Assembly (NCBI GenBank): GCA_016792805.1
Contig: JAEUHX010000040.1
Coordinates: 1-32,304 of the forward strand
Direction: 5' to 3'
DNA from: Planctomycetota bacterium
Lineage (GTDB): Bacteria > Planctomycetota > UBA1135 > JACQFD01
Length of the DNA stretch: 32,304 nucleotides
In this document: piece by piece, positions 1-7,385 of the stretch
Layout: each line of letters begins with the position of its first letter
How positions within the stretch are numbered: the first letter of the stretch is position 1
Notes under the pieces: model-generated
What the model was told of the DNA's origin: nothing
Databases searched by the model: none
The model's input: the letters and a program-made list of their open reading frames with translations, nothing else
Made by a program: the position numbers and the translations under genes

Positions 1-1
1 G

Positions 2-85
2 CTCGCCCGCGTCGCCGCGCATCCGCGCTCAAAGATCTGGGAGCTGACTCCGCGCGGCTGGATGGAAGCCCGCGGAAGAGCCTGA
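2..85 (+). CDS. C-terminal end of an unidentified protein, possibly winged-helix type
   Basis: An open frame runs from the window edge to a TGA at 83-85 and encodes about 27 residues ending in WELTPRGWMEARGRA. The pattern of a hydrophobic strand, then LTPRG and a helical Glu/Ala/Arg tail, resembles the wing and last helix of winged-helix DNA-binding domains. That resemblance is weak because so little of the protein is present. Codon use is GC-rich like the rest of the window and unlike the following gene. The bulk of the gene lies to the left of the window. Confidence 0.4.
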   Translation, partial: LARVAAHPRSKIWELTPRGWMEARGRA

Positions 86-122
86 TCGGCTCAGCGCTCT
101 CGCCGCCGCCAAGTCAAGCCGG

Positions 123-1190
123 GTGCCACCGAACGTTCACGATGTTCAGCTTCTACCCGTGACAAAGGCGGGTCAACGTTTGATGAAATTGGGAAGCTTG
201 GAGAAGATATCTGATGTCATAGTTGACAGTGCCACAACAGAAGAATCCGGAAAGTATGAACTTTTTCCTCCCACTACGGGCCTGTTCATAGTTCGGGCGA
301 TGCAGGGAGGACTTGCACAAGGAGATAGTGAGGTGATTTCGTGGCCAGATCAGGCCGATCGAGAACTTGACATTCAACTCGGAGCATTCGGAGGGATTGA
401 GTGTACGATTCGCACGCCTGATGGAATCCAAGCTGAAGACCTTGTACTGATAATATCCAACGGCTCAGGCCATCCGCGAATGGGATTTCCGCAGGGTAAT
501 GAGCCGGTGATCTTCGAGCATTTGATGCCTGGTGAGTGGTCTATTCAAGTGCGCAGCCGAAGGACCGTGCGCAGCTTGTCCGGTCAGCCGCTATCTATTG
601 TGATGGCTTCTCCCACTTCTCGCCTCTCGGACTTGTCGGGCCGGGTTGAGAGTGATCGACGGACTCGGGTAGAGGTCGATGGCTCCGACCTAGTCATGCT
701 TAGAGGCCGAATTGTTCTTGGACGAATGCCTCTCAGTCGGCCGAGCATCGCATTTGCGGATACGAGCGGACGCATTATTGCGCGAGCGATAACTTTTGGA
801 GACGGGCGGTATGAAGTGCTCCTGCCACATAACGGTGAGCTGGAAGCGCGGATTGAAACAAGCAGTGCAGCTGACCCCGTAATCCGTGCCTCTCAGAAGA
901 TTGCTTCTCGACGCGGCGCTCAGGAATGGGACTTCTGTCCGAATGTTGGATCTGTGCGAGCTACTGTGGCTGCTGACAGTAGGCGTGCTCCAAGCAATGT
1001 AGAGTTTTCTGGTGAAGGCGAGCGAGGACTGAATTGGACCATGGTTTGTCAATTGCCCCGGTCTGGCGTAGTAACGTTCGAGGCGATACCTGCTGGCGTG
1101 GTGATTGCAAAGTGGAACACACCTGGAGGCGGAAGCACGTCATCCACGATTCGCGTGCTTGCAGGTGAAGTATACGAGCTTGCGTTCTAG
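123..1190 (+). CDS. Carboxypeptidase-regulatory-like (beta-sandwich) protein, low GC, possibly 5'-truncated
   Basis: This 355-residue protein contains repeated stretches typical of carboxypeptidase-regulatory-like or Ig-like beta-sandwich modules. Examples are the ESGKYELFPPTTGLFIVRA region (about 41-59) and a second GRYEVLLPHNGELEARIE unit around residue 230. Such modules normally sit in secreted or surface proteins, but there is no signal peptide or membrane segment here. The only upstream start after the in-frame stop at 45-47 is a GTG at 123 with no ribosome binding site. Base composition is clearly lower in GC than every neighbour and third codon positions are mixed rather than G/C. I infer either a horizontally acquired gene or the C-terminal remnant of a larger surface protein that lost its 5' end. 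The function is not recognised. Confidence 0.6.
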   Translation: MPPNVHDVQLLPVTKAGQRLMKLGSLEKISDVIVDSATTEESGKYELFPPTTGLFIVRAMQGGLAQGDSEVISWPDQADRELDIQLGAFGGIECTIRTPDGIQAEDLVLIISNGSGHPRMGFPQGNEPVIFEHLMPGEWSIQVRSRRTVRSLSGQPLSIVMASPTSRLSDLSGRVESDRRTRVEVDGSDLVMLRGRIVLGRMPLSRPSIAFADTSGRIIARAITFGDGRYEVLLPHNGELEARIETSSAADPVIRASQKIASRRGAQEWDFCPNVGSVRATVAADSRRAPSNVEFSGEGERGLNWTMVCQLPRSGVVTFEAIPAGVVIAKWNTPGGGSTSSTIRVLAGEVYELAF

Positions 1191-1345
1191 CAGGAGCGCG
1201 CGGTCACTGAGCGAATAAGCCTCGGAGTGCGCAGCAGCGATCGAGCCCAGGCAGCGAAACCCGCAACTGCGAGGTTAGCTGGGGAAAGAACCCTAGCGAA
1301 TACGATGGGTGGCGGGCAGACTTCCTGGAGACTCAACGGATTTCC

Positions 1346-1756
1346 ATGGCGAACAACACGAGGATGCGGCTCGGCGCAGTCGCGGACCTGCTTGACGTCA
1401 GCGCTGACACGGTGCGGCGGTGGGTCGATTCCGGAAAATTGAAAGCAACAAGGAGCGAAGGCGGCCACCGCGAGATCGAAGGCAAAGACCTCGCGAAATG
1501 GCTCGCGACAAATCGCTCGGCCGCGTCGCTTCCAGGGGCGCCGCGCCAGTCGGCTCGGAACTCCTTCCGTGGTCTCATTACAAAAGTGACCAAGGATCGA
1601 GTCGTGGCGCAGGTGGAGATCCAATCGGGTCCCCACCGGCTCGTCTCGCTGATGACGCGGGAAGCCGTGGACGAGCTCGGGCTCGAGCCCGGCATGGAAG
1701 CGGTCGCATCTGTGAAAGCAACACAAGTGGTCGTCTCGATCGCGGCTCACGAATGA
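1346..1756 (+). CDS. MerR-like helix-turn-helix regulator with TOBE (molybdate-binding) domain
   Basis: This is a 136-residue protein with two parts. Residues 7-52 form an excisionase/MerR-type DNA-binding domain, with LGAVADLLDVSADTVRRWVD followed by a GGHREIEGKDLAKWL wing. Residues 72-133 resemble a single TOBE/Mop domain, the fold that binds molybdate or tungstate oxyanions. It is the first gene of the modABC operon and its TGA overlaps the modA ATG (ATGA, 1753-1756). The combination suggests a small molybdate-responsive regulator of the operon, analogous in role to ModE but about half its size with one TOBE unit. The 155 bases upstream (1191-1345) hold no gene and presumably carry the promoter and operator. 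I could not identify a Moco riboswitch there. Domain assignment is solid; the role is inferred from context. Confidence 0.85.
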   Translation: MANNTRMRLGAVADLLDVSADTVRRWVDSGKLKATRSEGGHREIEGKDLAKWLATNRSAASLPGAPRQSARNSFRGLITKVTKDRVVAQVEIQSGPHRLVSLMTREAVDELGLEPGMEAVASVKATQVVVSIAAHE

Positions 1757-2496
1757 GAGCAAACTTCGTCGCCACCGCGATGCTCGGGCTGCTCGTTGGC
1801 TGCGACCGCGCGCCGGCAGCGCCGCGCGCCAGCCTGACGGTTTTCGCCTCCGCCTCGCTCGGGCCGGTGTTCGAAGCGGCTCGAAGCCGTTTCGAAAGTA
1901 CACATCCCGAAATCTCCGTTTCGCTGCACACGGCCGGAACTCCTCAGCTCGTCGCGCAAGCGCGCGAAGGAGCCGAAGTCGACGTTGCCGCCTTCGCCGA
2001 CGAGGCGAGCATGCGGCGCCTTCTCGAAGCGGGAATTGTTCGCGGGCAGCCAACGATCTTTGCGCAGAATCGCCTCGCGATACTGATACAAAAAGGAAAC
2101 CCGAAGGCGATTCGCACTCCGGCGGATCTGTCACGTTCCGACGTGCTCGTGGGCCTGTGCGCCCCGGAAGTCCCCGCCGGCCGCTACGCGCGTGAGGCGC
2201 TAAAGAAGCTACAGATCGAACTGCATCCGCGCACCGAGGAGCCCAATGTTCGGGCGCTGACGGCGAAGCTCCGATCCGGCGACCTCGACGCGGCCATCGC
2301 CTACACGACCGACGCCCACGGCGAAGCCCAGATCGAGCGGATCGCGATCCCCGAGGAAGCCAACATCCTCGCGCGGTATCCGATGGCCGTCACGGCCGGC
2401 TCGAAGCGAGCCGCCGAGGCGCGGGCGTTTCTGGCATTTGTAACCTCCTCGGAAGGCCAGCGGCTCCTCTCCGACTTTGGGTTCCTCGCGCCATGA
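1753..2496 (+). CDS. modA: Molybdate ABC transporter, substrate-binding lipoprotein ModA
   Basis: This 247-residue protein begins with a lipoprotein signal: a hydrophobic stretch with lipobox LLVGC, the lipidated Cys being residue 17. The mature part has the ModA/PBP type II pattern. It starts with SLTVFASASLGPVF, where a Ser contacts the oxyanion, then has the VDVAAFADEASMRRL strand-helix and the DVLVGLCAPEVPAGRYA segment, matching ModA family motifs. It delivers molybdate, or possibly tungstate, to the ModBC importer on the outer face of the cytoplasmic membrane. The start is the ATG overlapping the regulator stop, and the stop overlaps modB in ATGA (2493-2496), so translation of the operon is probably coupled. 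The length is usual for the family. Confidence 0.95.
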   Translation: MRANFVATAMLGLLVGCDRAPAAPRASLTVFASASLGPVFEAARSRFESTHPEISVSLHTAGTPQLVAQAREGAEVDVAAFADEASMRRLLEAGIVRGQPTIFAQNRLAILIQKGNPKAIRTPADLSRSDVLVGLCAPEVPAGRYAREALKKLQIELHPRTEEPNVRALTAKLRSGDLDAAIAYTTDAHGEAQIERIAIPEEANILARYPMAVTAGSKRAAEARAFLAFVTSSEGQRLLSDFGFLAP

Positions 2497-3284
2497 GCGC
2501 GAGCGACCGCATCCTTCGCGGATTTGTGATCGGCGCCGCAGCTCTCGGGCTCGCGCTGCTCTCGCTGCCGCTCTTTGCACTTTTCCTCCGCGTGCCGCTC
2601 GCCGATCTTCCGGCTCGCCTCACACAAAAGCCGCTCCTCGACGCGCTCTGGGTTTCCCTCACGAGCACCGCCGCAGCCACGCTGCTCTCGCTGCTGCTCG
2701 GCCTTCCGATGGCGTGGATCCTCGCGCGCGTCCCCTTCCCCGGGAAATCGGTCGTTCGCGCCCTCGTAACACTTCCCATGGTGCTCCCGCCCATCGTCGG
2801 CGGCATCGCGCTCCTCGCCGTCTTCGGCCGCCGCGGACTCCTCGGATCCGCCCTCGAGTCGGCGGCGGGAATCACGATTCCGTTTTCCTTCGGAGCCGTG
2901 GTCCTCGCAGCGGCATTCGTGGCCATGCCGTTTTTTGTGCTCACAGCCGAGTCGGGGCTGCGCGCCGTTGACGCGCGCTACGAGGAAGCCGCCGCCTCGC
3001 TCGGAGCTTCCCCCGCCCGAAGGTTCTTGAGAATCACACTTCCGCTGGCGGCGCCCTCCATCCGCTCCGGCCTCGCCATCTGCTTCGCGCGCGCCCTCGG
3101 CGAGTTTGGAGCCACGGTCACTTTTGCGGGGAGCGTGCCGGGCCGTACACAGACGCTGCCTCTCGCGGTATACCTCGCTTTCGAATCCGATCCCGACGCC
3201 GCGGTCGTCCAGAGCCTCGTGCTTGTAGCGATTTCTGCCGCCATTCTCATTGCTCTCCGCGATCAGTGGCTTCCGAAGAACTGA
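2493..3284 (+). CDS. modB: Molybdate ABC transporter permease ModB
   Basis: This 263-residue integral membrane protein has five to six hydrophobic helices. The cytoplasmic EAA loop, YEEAAASLGASPARRFLRIT, is the coupling helix contacting the ATPase. It is followed by the typical ARALGEFGATVTFAGS and PGRTQTLPLAVY segments that are diagnostic for ModB and CysT-type permeases. It forms the homodimeric channel through which molybdate passes. Its start overlaps the modA stop by 4 bases. Its 3' end overlaps the modC start by 19 bases, so the four genes form one compact transcription unit. Confidence 0.95.
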   Translation: MSASDRILRGFVIGAAALGLALLSLPLFALFLRVPLADLPARLTQKPLLDALWVSLTSTAAATLLSLLLGLPMAWILARVPFPGKSVVRALVTLPMVLPPIVGGIALLAVFGRRGLLGSALESAAGITIPFSFGAVVLAAAFVAMPFFVLTAESGLRAVDARYEEAAASLGASPARRFLRITLPLAAPSIRSGLAICFARALGEFGATVTFAGSVPGRTQTLPLAVYLAFESDPDAAVVQSLVLVAISAAILIALRDQWLPKN

Positions 3285-4333
3285 CATTCCGCGCGCGCGT
3301 CCGCACACAAGTGGGGCGGCTGCGCCTCGAGCTCGAGCTTTCGGCGGCGGCCGGCTCCACCACCGTGCTCGTCGGGCCCAACGGCGCTGGGAAAACCACA
3401 TTTCTTCGCATTCTCGCCGGTCTCGCCCGCGCCGAAGAGGCGCACATCGAGCTTGGCACACAGATTCTCGAAGATACAAAAACCGGCGTCCGCGTTCCGG
3501 CGGAGAAGCGGCCGATCGCGCTCGTGTTTCAGGACGGGCGCCTCTTCCCACATATGACCGCGCTCGAAAATGTGGCTTTCGGCCCGATCGCGCGCGGCGT
3601 GCCCGCACGCTCCGCCCGCGAGGAGGCCGCGCGCCTCCTCGGCAAGCTCGGTGCTGCCCCGCTCGCATCCGCCCGCCCCGGCGCCCTCTCCGGCGGCGAG
3701 ATCCAGCGCGTCGCCCTCGCGCGCGCGCTCGCGGGCTCACCGCGCATGCTCGTCCTCGACGAACCGTTCTCCGCCATCGACGCGAGCGCCCGCGGCGAGC
3801 TCCGCCGTCTCCTCCTCGAGCATCTCGCTCCGTTCGAGGGTCCGCGCCTCGTGGTCACCCACGATCCCGTCGAAGCGGCCGCCCTCGCCGATCGCATCGC
3901 CGTGCTCGAGGAGGGGCGCCTCGTCCAGACGGGCACGGTCGCCGAGGTCTGCGCGCGCCCGCGCTCCACCTATGTGGCCCACCTCGTCGGCTTGAATCTG
4001 TATCGGGGCGTCGCGAGCGCCGGCCGCATCACGACCTCCTCGGGAAGTTCACTCATCGCCGCGGAGGGGCAGGGCGATGTCTTCGCCGTCCTCCATCCGC
4101 GCGCCGTTGCGCTCCACCGCGAGCGACCAAGCGGCACTCCGCGAAATGTGTGGCGAGGAGAGATCGAGAGTCTCGAGCCGCTCGGCGATCGCCTCCGCGT
4201 GCGCGTCGGCGGCGCGCTGCCGATCGTCGCGGAAGTCACCCGCGGGGCCGCCGACGAGCTCGCCCTTCAGCAGCGCGGCGCCGTCTGGATCTCCTTCAAA
4301 GCGACCGAGGTGGAAGTCTTCCCGGCGTCGTGA
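3266..4333 (+). CDS. modC: Molybdate ABC transporter ATP-binding protein ModC
   Basis: This 355-residue ABC ATPase has Walker A GPNGAGKTT at 37-45, a Q-loop FQDGRLFPH near 88-96, the signature LSGGE at 141-145, Walker B with LDEP at 164-167, and the H-loop VVTHD with His199. A C-terminal region of about 110 residues matches the TOBE domain normally carried by ModC, which senses oxyanion in the cytoplasm. It powers ModB. The start is a GTG at 3266 inside the modB 3' end; it gives the standard N-terminus and no better start is visible. The length is normal for ModC. Confidence 0.94.
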   Translation: MASEELTFRARVRTQVGRLRLELELSAAAGSTTVLVGPNGAGKTTFLRILAGLARAEEAHIELGTQILEDTKTGVRVPAEKRPIALVFQDGRLFPHMTALENVAFGPIARGVPARSAREEAARLLGKLGAAPLASARPGALSGGEIQRVALARALAGSPRMLVLDEPFSAIDASARGELRRLLLEHLAPFEGPRLVVTHDPVEAAALADRIAVLEEGRLVQTGTVAEVCARPRSTYVAHLVGLNLYRGVASAGRITTSSGSSLIAAEGQGDVFAVLHPRAVALHRERPSGTPRNVWRGEIESLEPLGDRLRVRVGGALPIVAEVTRGAADELALQQRGAVWISFKATEVEVFPAS

Positions 4334-4342
4334 CGTGGAGAG

Positions 4343-4420
4343 TGGCGTCCCTGACGGGATTCGAACCCGTGTTACAGCCTTGAAAGGGCTATGTCCTAGG
4401 CCTGACTAGACGACAGGGAC
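4343..4420 (-). tRNA. tRNA-Glu (anticodon TTC), CCA encoded
   Basis: Read on the minus strand, the cloverleaf is complete. The acceptor stem GTCCCTG/CAGGGAC uses 4414-4420 and 4347-4353. The anticodon loop is CTTTCAA with anticodon TTC, the T-loop is TTCGAAT between ACGGG and CCCGT, and the discriminator is G, as usual for bacterial tRNA-Glu. The 3' CCA is encoded at 4343-4345. It sits ten bases past the modC stop on the opposite strand and diverges from the ATP-grasp operon. Confidence 0.97.
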
Positions 4421-4518
4421 GCGGAAAGGGGCGAAGAGGATAACCGCGAGACTTCGATCGAGAAATGCGGCTTGCGGGAACGCGGCGGCCCTCTACAACC
4501 GGTCCTTCCGACGTCCCC

Positions 4519-5616
4519 ATGCACATCGCGCTCGTCTTCAACGCGAAGGGGTCCTATCCGCCGGTTCCCGTCGGCGGCCCCACGCCCCGTCAGCTCCGCG
4601 GCGGCCTCTCGGAGGAGGAGTATTTCGCCGAATGCGACTCCCCTCCGACCGTCGACGCGCTCGCCCGCGCAATCGCAAGCGGCGGCCATCGCGTCACGAA
4701 GCTTGACGCTGGCGCGACGCTCTATCGCTCGCTCGTAAGCGGCCGCTTCGACCTCGTCTTCAACCTTGCAGAAGGGCTGCGCGGTGAGGCGCGCGAAGCG
4801 CAGGTGCCGGCGCTGCTCGAGTACCTCGGCATTCCTTACACCGGTTCGGGACCGATCGCGCTCGCCCTCGCCCATGACAAATCGCGCGCGAAGCAAGTGT
4901 GGCAATCCTGCGGGCTGGCGGTTCCGCGCGGAATCATTGCATTTCCGGGCGAGCCGATGCCTGCCCTTCCGAAGTCGCACGCCTGGATCGTGAAGCCGGT
5001 GGCGGAAGGCTCCAGCAAGGGAGTCCACAATTCAAATGTCGTGAGGTCCCGAGCGGCGGCCGCCGCCCGCGTGCGACATATCCACAAACATTACCGACAG
5101 CCGGCGCTCGTGGAAGAATTGCTGGAGGGGCGCGAATTCACAGTTGCGCTGCTTGGGAATCCGCCGCGCGTTCTGCCCATCGTGGAGATCAACTTCGACG
5201 CGCTGCCGAAGGGAGCCGAGCGCGTGTATTCGTACGAAGCCAAATGGCACTGGGACGTCCCCGAGAATCCACTCAAGATCTTTGAGTGTCCGGCGCGGCT
5301 CGATCGCAAGCTCGAGCGCGCCATCGGCCGATTGGCCGTCTCGGCGTTTCAATCGCTCGGCTGCCGCGATTGGGCGCGCGTCGACATTCGCCTCGATGGC
5401 CGCGGAACCCCGCATCTCATCGAGATCAATCCGCTTCCGGGAATTCTCCCAAATCCGGAGGAGAACTCCTGCTTTCCGAAGGCGGCGCGCGCCGCAGGGC
5501 TGCGCTATGAGGACGCGATTCTCGCTGTCGTCGACGCCGCAGCAGCGCGCTGGGGGATGCGCGCGACGCGCCGAAAAACGCGCCGCGTCGCGGGCGCGTC
5601 ACGGCGTTCTCGATAG
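4519..5616 (+). CDS. D-alanine--D-alanine ligase-like ATP-grasp enzyme (first of two)
   Basis: This 365-residue protein has D-Ala-D-Ala ligase architecture. The N-terminal substrate domain begins MHIALVFNAKG and includes NLAEGLRGEAREAQVPALLE and LGIPYTGSGPIALALAHDK. The ATP-grasp core has WIVKPVAEGSSKGVH, matching the EGSSxGV nucleotide loop, and the metal-binding HLIEINPLPGI, matching E-x-N-x-x-PG. The start was placed at the ATG at 4519 because the fold begins directly there. The C-terminus carries a short basic tail. ATP-grasp ligases of this kind join a carboxylate to an amine through an acyl phosphate. It is followed by a second, different ATP-grasp gene, a GNAT gene and kamA on the same strand, so a role in a dedicated small-molecule pathway is more likely than in peptidoglycan synthesis. 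The substrate is unknown. Confidence 0.85.
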   Translation: MHIALVFNAKGSYPPVPVGGPTPRQLRGGLSEEEYFAECDSPPTVDALARAIASGGHRVTKLDAGATLYRSLVSGRFDLVFNLAEGLRGEAREAQVPALLEYLGIPYTGSGPIALALAHDKSRAKQVWQSCGLAVPRGIIAFPGEPMPALPKSHAWIVKPVAEGSSKGVHNSNVVRSRAAAAARVRHIHKHYRQPALVEELLEGREFTVALLGNPPRVLPIVEINFDALPKGAERVYSYEAKWHWDVPENPLKIFECPARLDRKLERAIGRLAVSAFQSLGCRDWARVDIRLDGRGTPHLIEINPLPGILPNPEENSCFPKAARAAGLRYEDAILAVVDAAAARWGMRATRRKTRRVAGASRRSR

Positions 5617-5685
5617 CGCTTCGCGCTGCGCGCACAATTTCTTCGCTTGCGCGTTGGGGACTTTCGTCCCAAAAGAGTGCGCAAC

Positions 5686-6849
5686 GTGGCGCACAAAAAA
5701 ACCCGATCGGGTAAGCCTCGCGTCGGCGTCGCTGTCTCGCTGCCGAAGGCGGAGGATCTCGCCGATCCTGGAGCCATCGCTGCTTACGAGGGCGTGCTCA
5801 CCTGCGGAGAGCAGGCGGTCGAGGCGCTGAAAAGCGCCGGCTACGAAGCATTTCTCGTCCGCGTTTACCGCGATATCGCGCAATCGATCGCCGAACTCCG
5901 CGAGGGGAATGCACAAGTAGTGGTGAACTTCGTGGAGGAACTCGCCGGGGAAGCCAGGGGCGAAGCAGACTTCGCCGAGGCGCTGGAGCGGGAGGGCATG
6001 CCCTTCACAGGCTCCAGCGGAAAGACGCTTCTGCTCACGCTCGACAAGGGAAACAGCAAGCGTTTCCTTGCACAGCGCGGCGTGCCAGTTCCGCGATATG
6101 TAATATCCACGTCGGGGAAGTCGGTCCGATGGCCCGAGGCCCAGCTGCCGGCGATCGTGAAACCCGACCGCGAGGACGGAAGCGTCGGCGTCGAGATCGA
6201 GTCGGTCTGCTATGACCTCCCCTCACTGCGCGCGCGCGTCGACCACGTCGCGCAGCAATTCGAGCAGCCGGCGATCGTCGAGGAGTACATCGATGGACGA
6301 GAGATCGCGGCTCCAATGCTCGAGGGGGCGGAGCTTCCGCTCAGCGAAATTGAGTTCTCCGGCCCCGCGACGCGCGCGGATGGCAGGCCGATGCCGCGCA
6401 TTCTCACGTTCCGCGCGAAGTGGGTCCCGGGGAGCGACGACGATCGCGCCTCGCGGCCGCGCTGCCCCGCCGTGCTCCAGCCGGAGCTCGAGTCACGCAT
6501 TCGTGAGATCTCGAGAAGGGCGTTCAAGGCATGCGGCGTGCGCGACTACGGTCGCGTCGACTTCCGCGTCGATCGGGAAGGGCGTCCATTCGTTCTGGAA
6601 GTGAACGCCAATCCCGACCTGAGCGCCGACGCCGGATTTGTCCGAGCCGCGCGCTTCGCTCAATTCGACCTGCCGAAACTCTATGCACATATCGTGGAGC
6701 TGGCCCATGCGCGCGGCGCAGGAAGGCGCGCGCCTGTGATGGAGCCCGCTAGCCACCTTGTCAGAGACGGACGCGTGCGCCCACCTGCACGCTCCGGCGC
6801 GGGCTCCGCGGCGCGCCGCCCGCAACCCACCGTTCGCAGGTCCCGATGA
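5686..6849 (+). CDS. D-alanine--D-alanine ligase-like ATP-grasp enzyme (second of two)
   Basis: This is a roughly 387-residue relative of the preceding gene, with the same order of motifs but considerable divergence. They are VNFVEELAGEARGEADFAEA, GMPFTGSSGKTLLLTLDK, the ATP loop VKPDREDGSVGVEI, a grasp segment AIVEEYIDGREI, and the metal-binding FVLEVNANPDLS. The last motif has ANPDLS where Ddl proteins have TxPG, which suggests a different acceptor substrate. The start is uncertain. The GTG at 5686 is preceded by an AAAAGAG stretch at a plausible spacing; GTG 5677 and TTG 5647 are in frame upstream. A low-complexity Arg/Ala/Pro tail of about 40 residues follows the fold. Its stop overlaps the GNAT start in ATGA (6846-6849), implying coupled translation. 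Confidence 0.83.
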   Translation: MAHKKTRSGKPRVGVAVSLPKAEDLADPGAIAAYEGVLTCGEQAVEALKSAGYEAFLVRVYRDIAQSIAELREGNAQVVVNFVEELAGEARGEADFAEALEREGMPFTGSSGKTLLLTLDKGNSKRFLAQRGVPVPRYVISTSGKSVRWPEAQLPAIVKPDREDGSVGVEIESVCYDLPSLRARVDHVAQQFEQPAIVEEYIDGREIAAPMLEGAELPLSEIEFSGPATRADGRPMPRILTFRAKWVPGSDDDRASRPRCPAVLQPELESRIREISRRAFKACGVRDYGRVDFRVDREGRPFVLEVNANPDLSADAGFVRAARFAQFDLPKLYAHIVELAHARGAGRRAPVMEPASHLVRDGRVRPPARSGAGSAARRPQPTVRRSR

Positions 6850-7343
6850 GCACAAATCGGAACATTTCGATTCGGCCCCCCCGGCTCGAGGACCGAGCCC
6901 CGCTCGAAGCCGCGCTGCGCGCGACCGGCGCGTTCTACGACTTTGAGATCGCCGTGGCACTCGACCTCTTCGACCTCTCGACCTCGGGCCGCGACCCGTC
7001 GTACGTCTTTCGTTGTGCGGAGCTCGGCGGCGAGTTCGCGGGATACATGTGCTTTGGCGAGATCCCGCTCACGCGCGGCAGCTACGACCTCTATTGGCTT
7101 GCCGTGGATCCGCGTTGGGGACGCCGAGGCATCGGACACGCACTCGTCGATGCGATGATGGTCGAGCTTTGCGAGCGCAACGGCCGAAAGGTCTACGTCG
7201 AGACCTCTTCGCGCGCACCCTACGACGCAGCCCGCTCTTTCTACCTCCGCGCCGGGTTTCGTCTTTTAGTCACCTACGCCGACTTCTATGCTCCCGGCGA
7301 CTCAAAGGTTGTGTTCGAACGTGACGTCAGCCCCAATCGCTAG
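6846..7343 (+). CDS. GNAT-family N-acetyltransferase
   Basis: This 165-residue protein has the GNAT fold: an N-terminal ISIRPPRLEDRAPLEAAL start, strand YDLYWLAVDP, the acetyl-CoA pyrophosphate loop RWGRRGIGHALVD (matching the R/Q-x-x-G-x-G/A consensus), and the C-terminal AARSFYLRAGFRLL motif. It should transfer an acyl group from acyl-CoA to an amine. It overlaps the preceding ATP-grasp gene by 4 bases and lies 42 bases before kamA. It is much shorter than AblB, the beta-lysine acetyltransferase of the N-epsilon-acetyl-beta-lysine osmolyte pathway. The pairing with a lysine 2,3-aminomutase nevertheless suggests it could acetylate beta-lysine or a ligated derivative. That substrate is inference only. 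Confidence 0.9.
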   Translation: MSTNRNISIRPPRLEDRAPLEAALRATGAFYDFEIAVALDLFDLSTSGRDPSYVFRCAELGGEFAGYMCFGEIPLTRGSYDLYWLAVDPRWGRRGIGHALVDAMMVELCERNGRKVYVETSSRAPYDAARSFYLRAGFRLLVTYADFYAPGDSKVVFERDVSPNR

Positions 7344-7385
7344 TGGATCCCTGCGCCACGCCCGACGCACCGAATCCGTCCTCCG

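Noticed and set aside
1191..1345. Molybdenum-cofactor riboswitch upstream of the molybdate operon
   Set aside because: I looked for the expected conserved helices and loop motifs and could not match them; a simple promoter and operator is more likely.
2301..3740. Long open frame on the minus strand opposite modB and modC
   Set aside because: It encodes an Arg/Glu/Gly-rich product antisense to well-supported transporter genes, a typical high-GC shadow.
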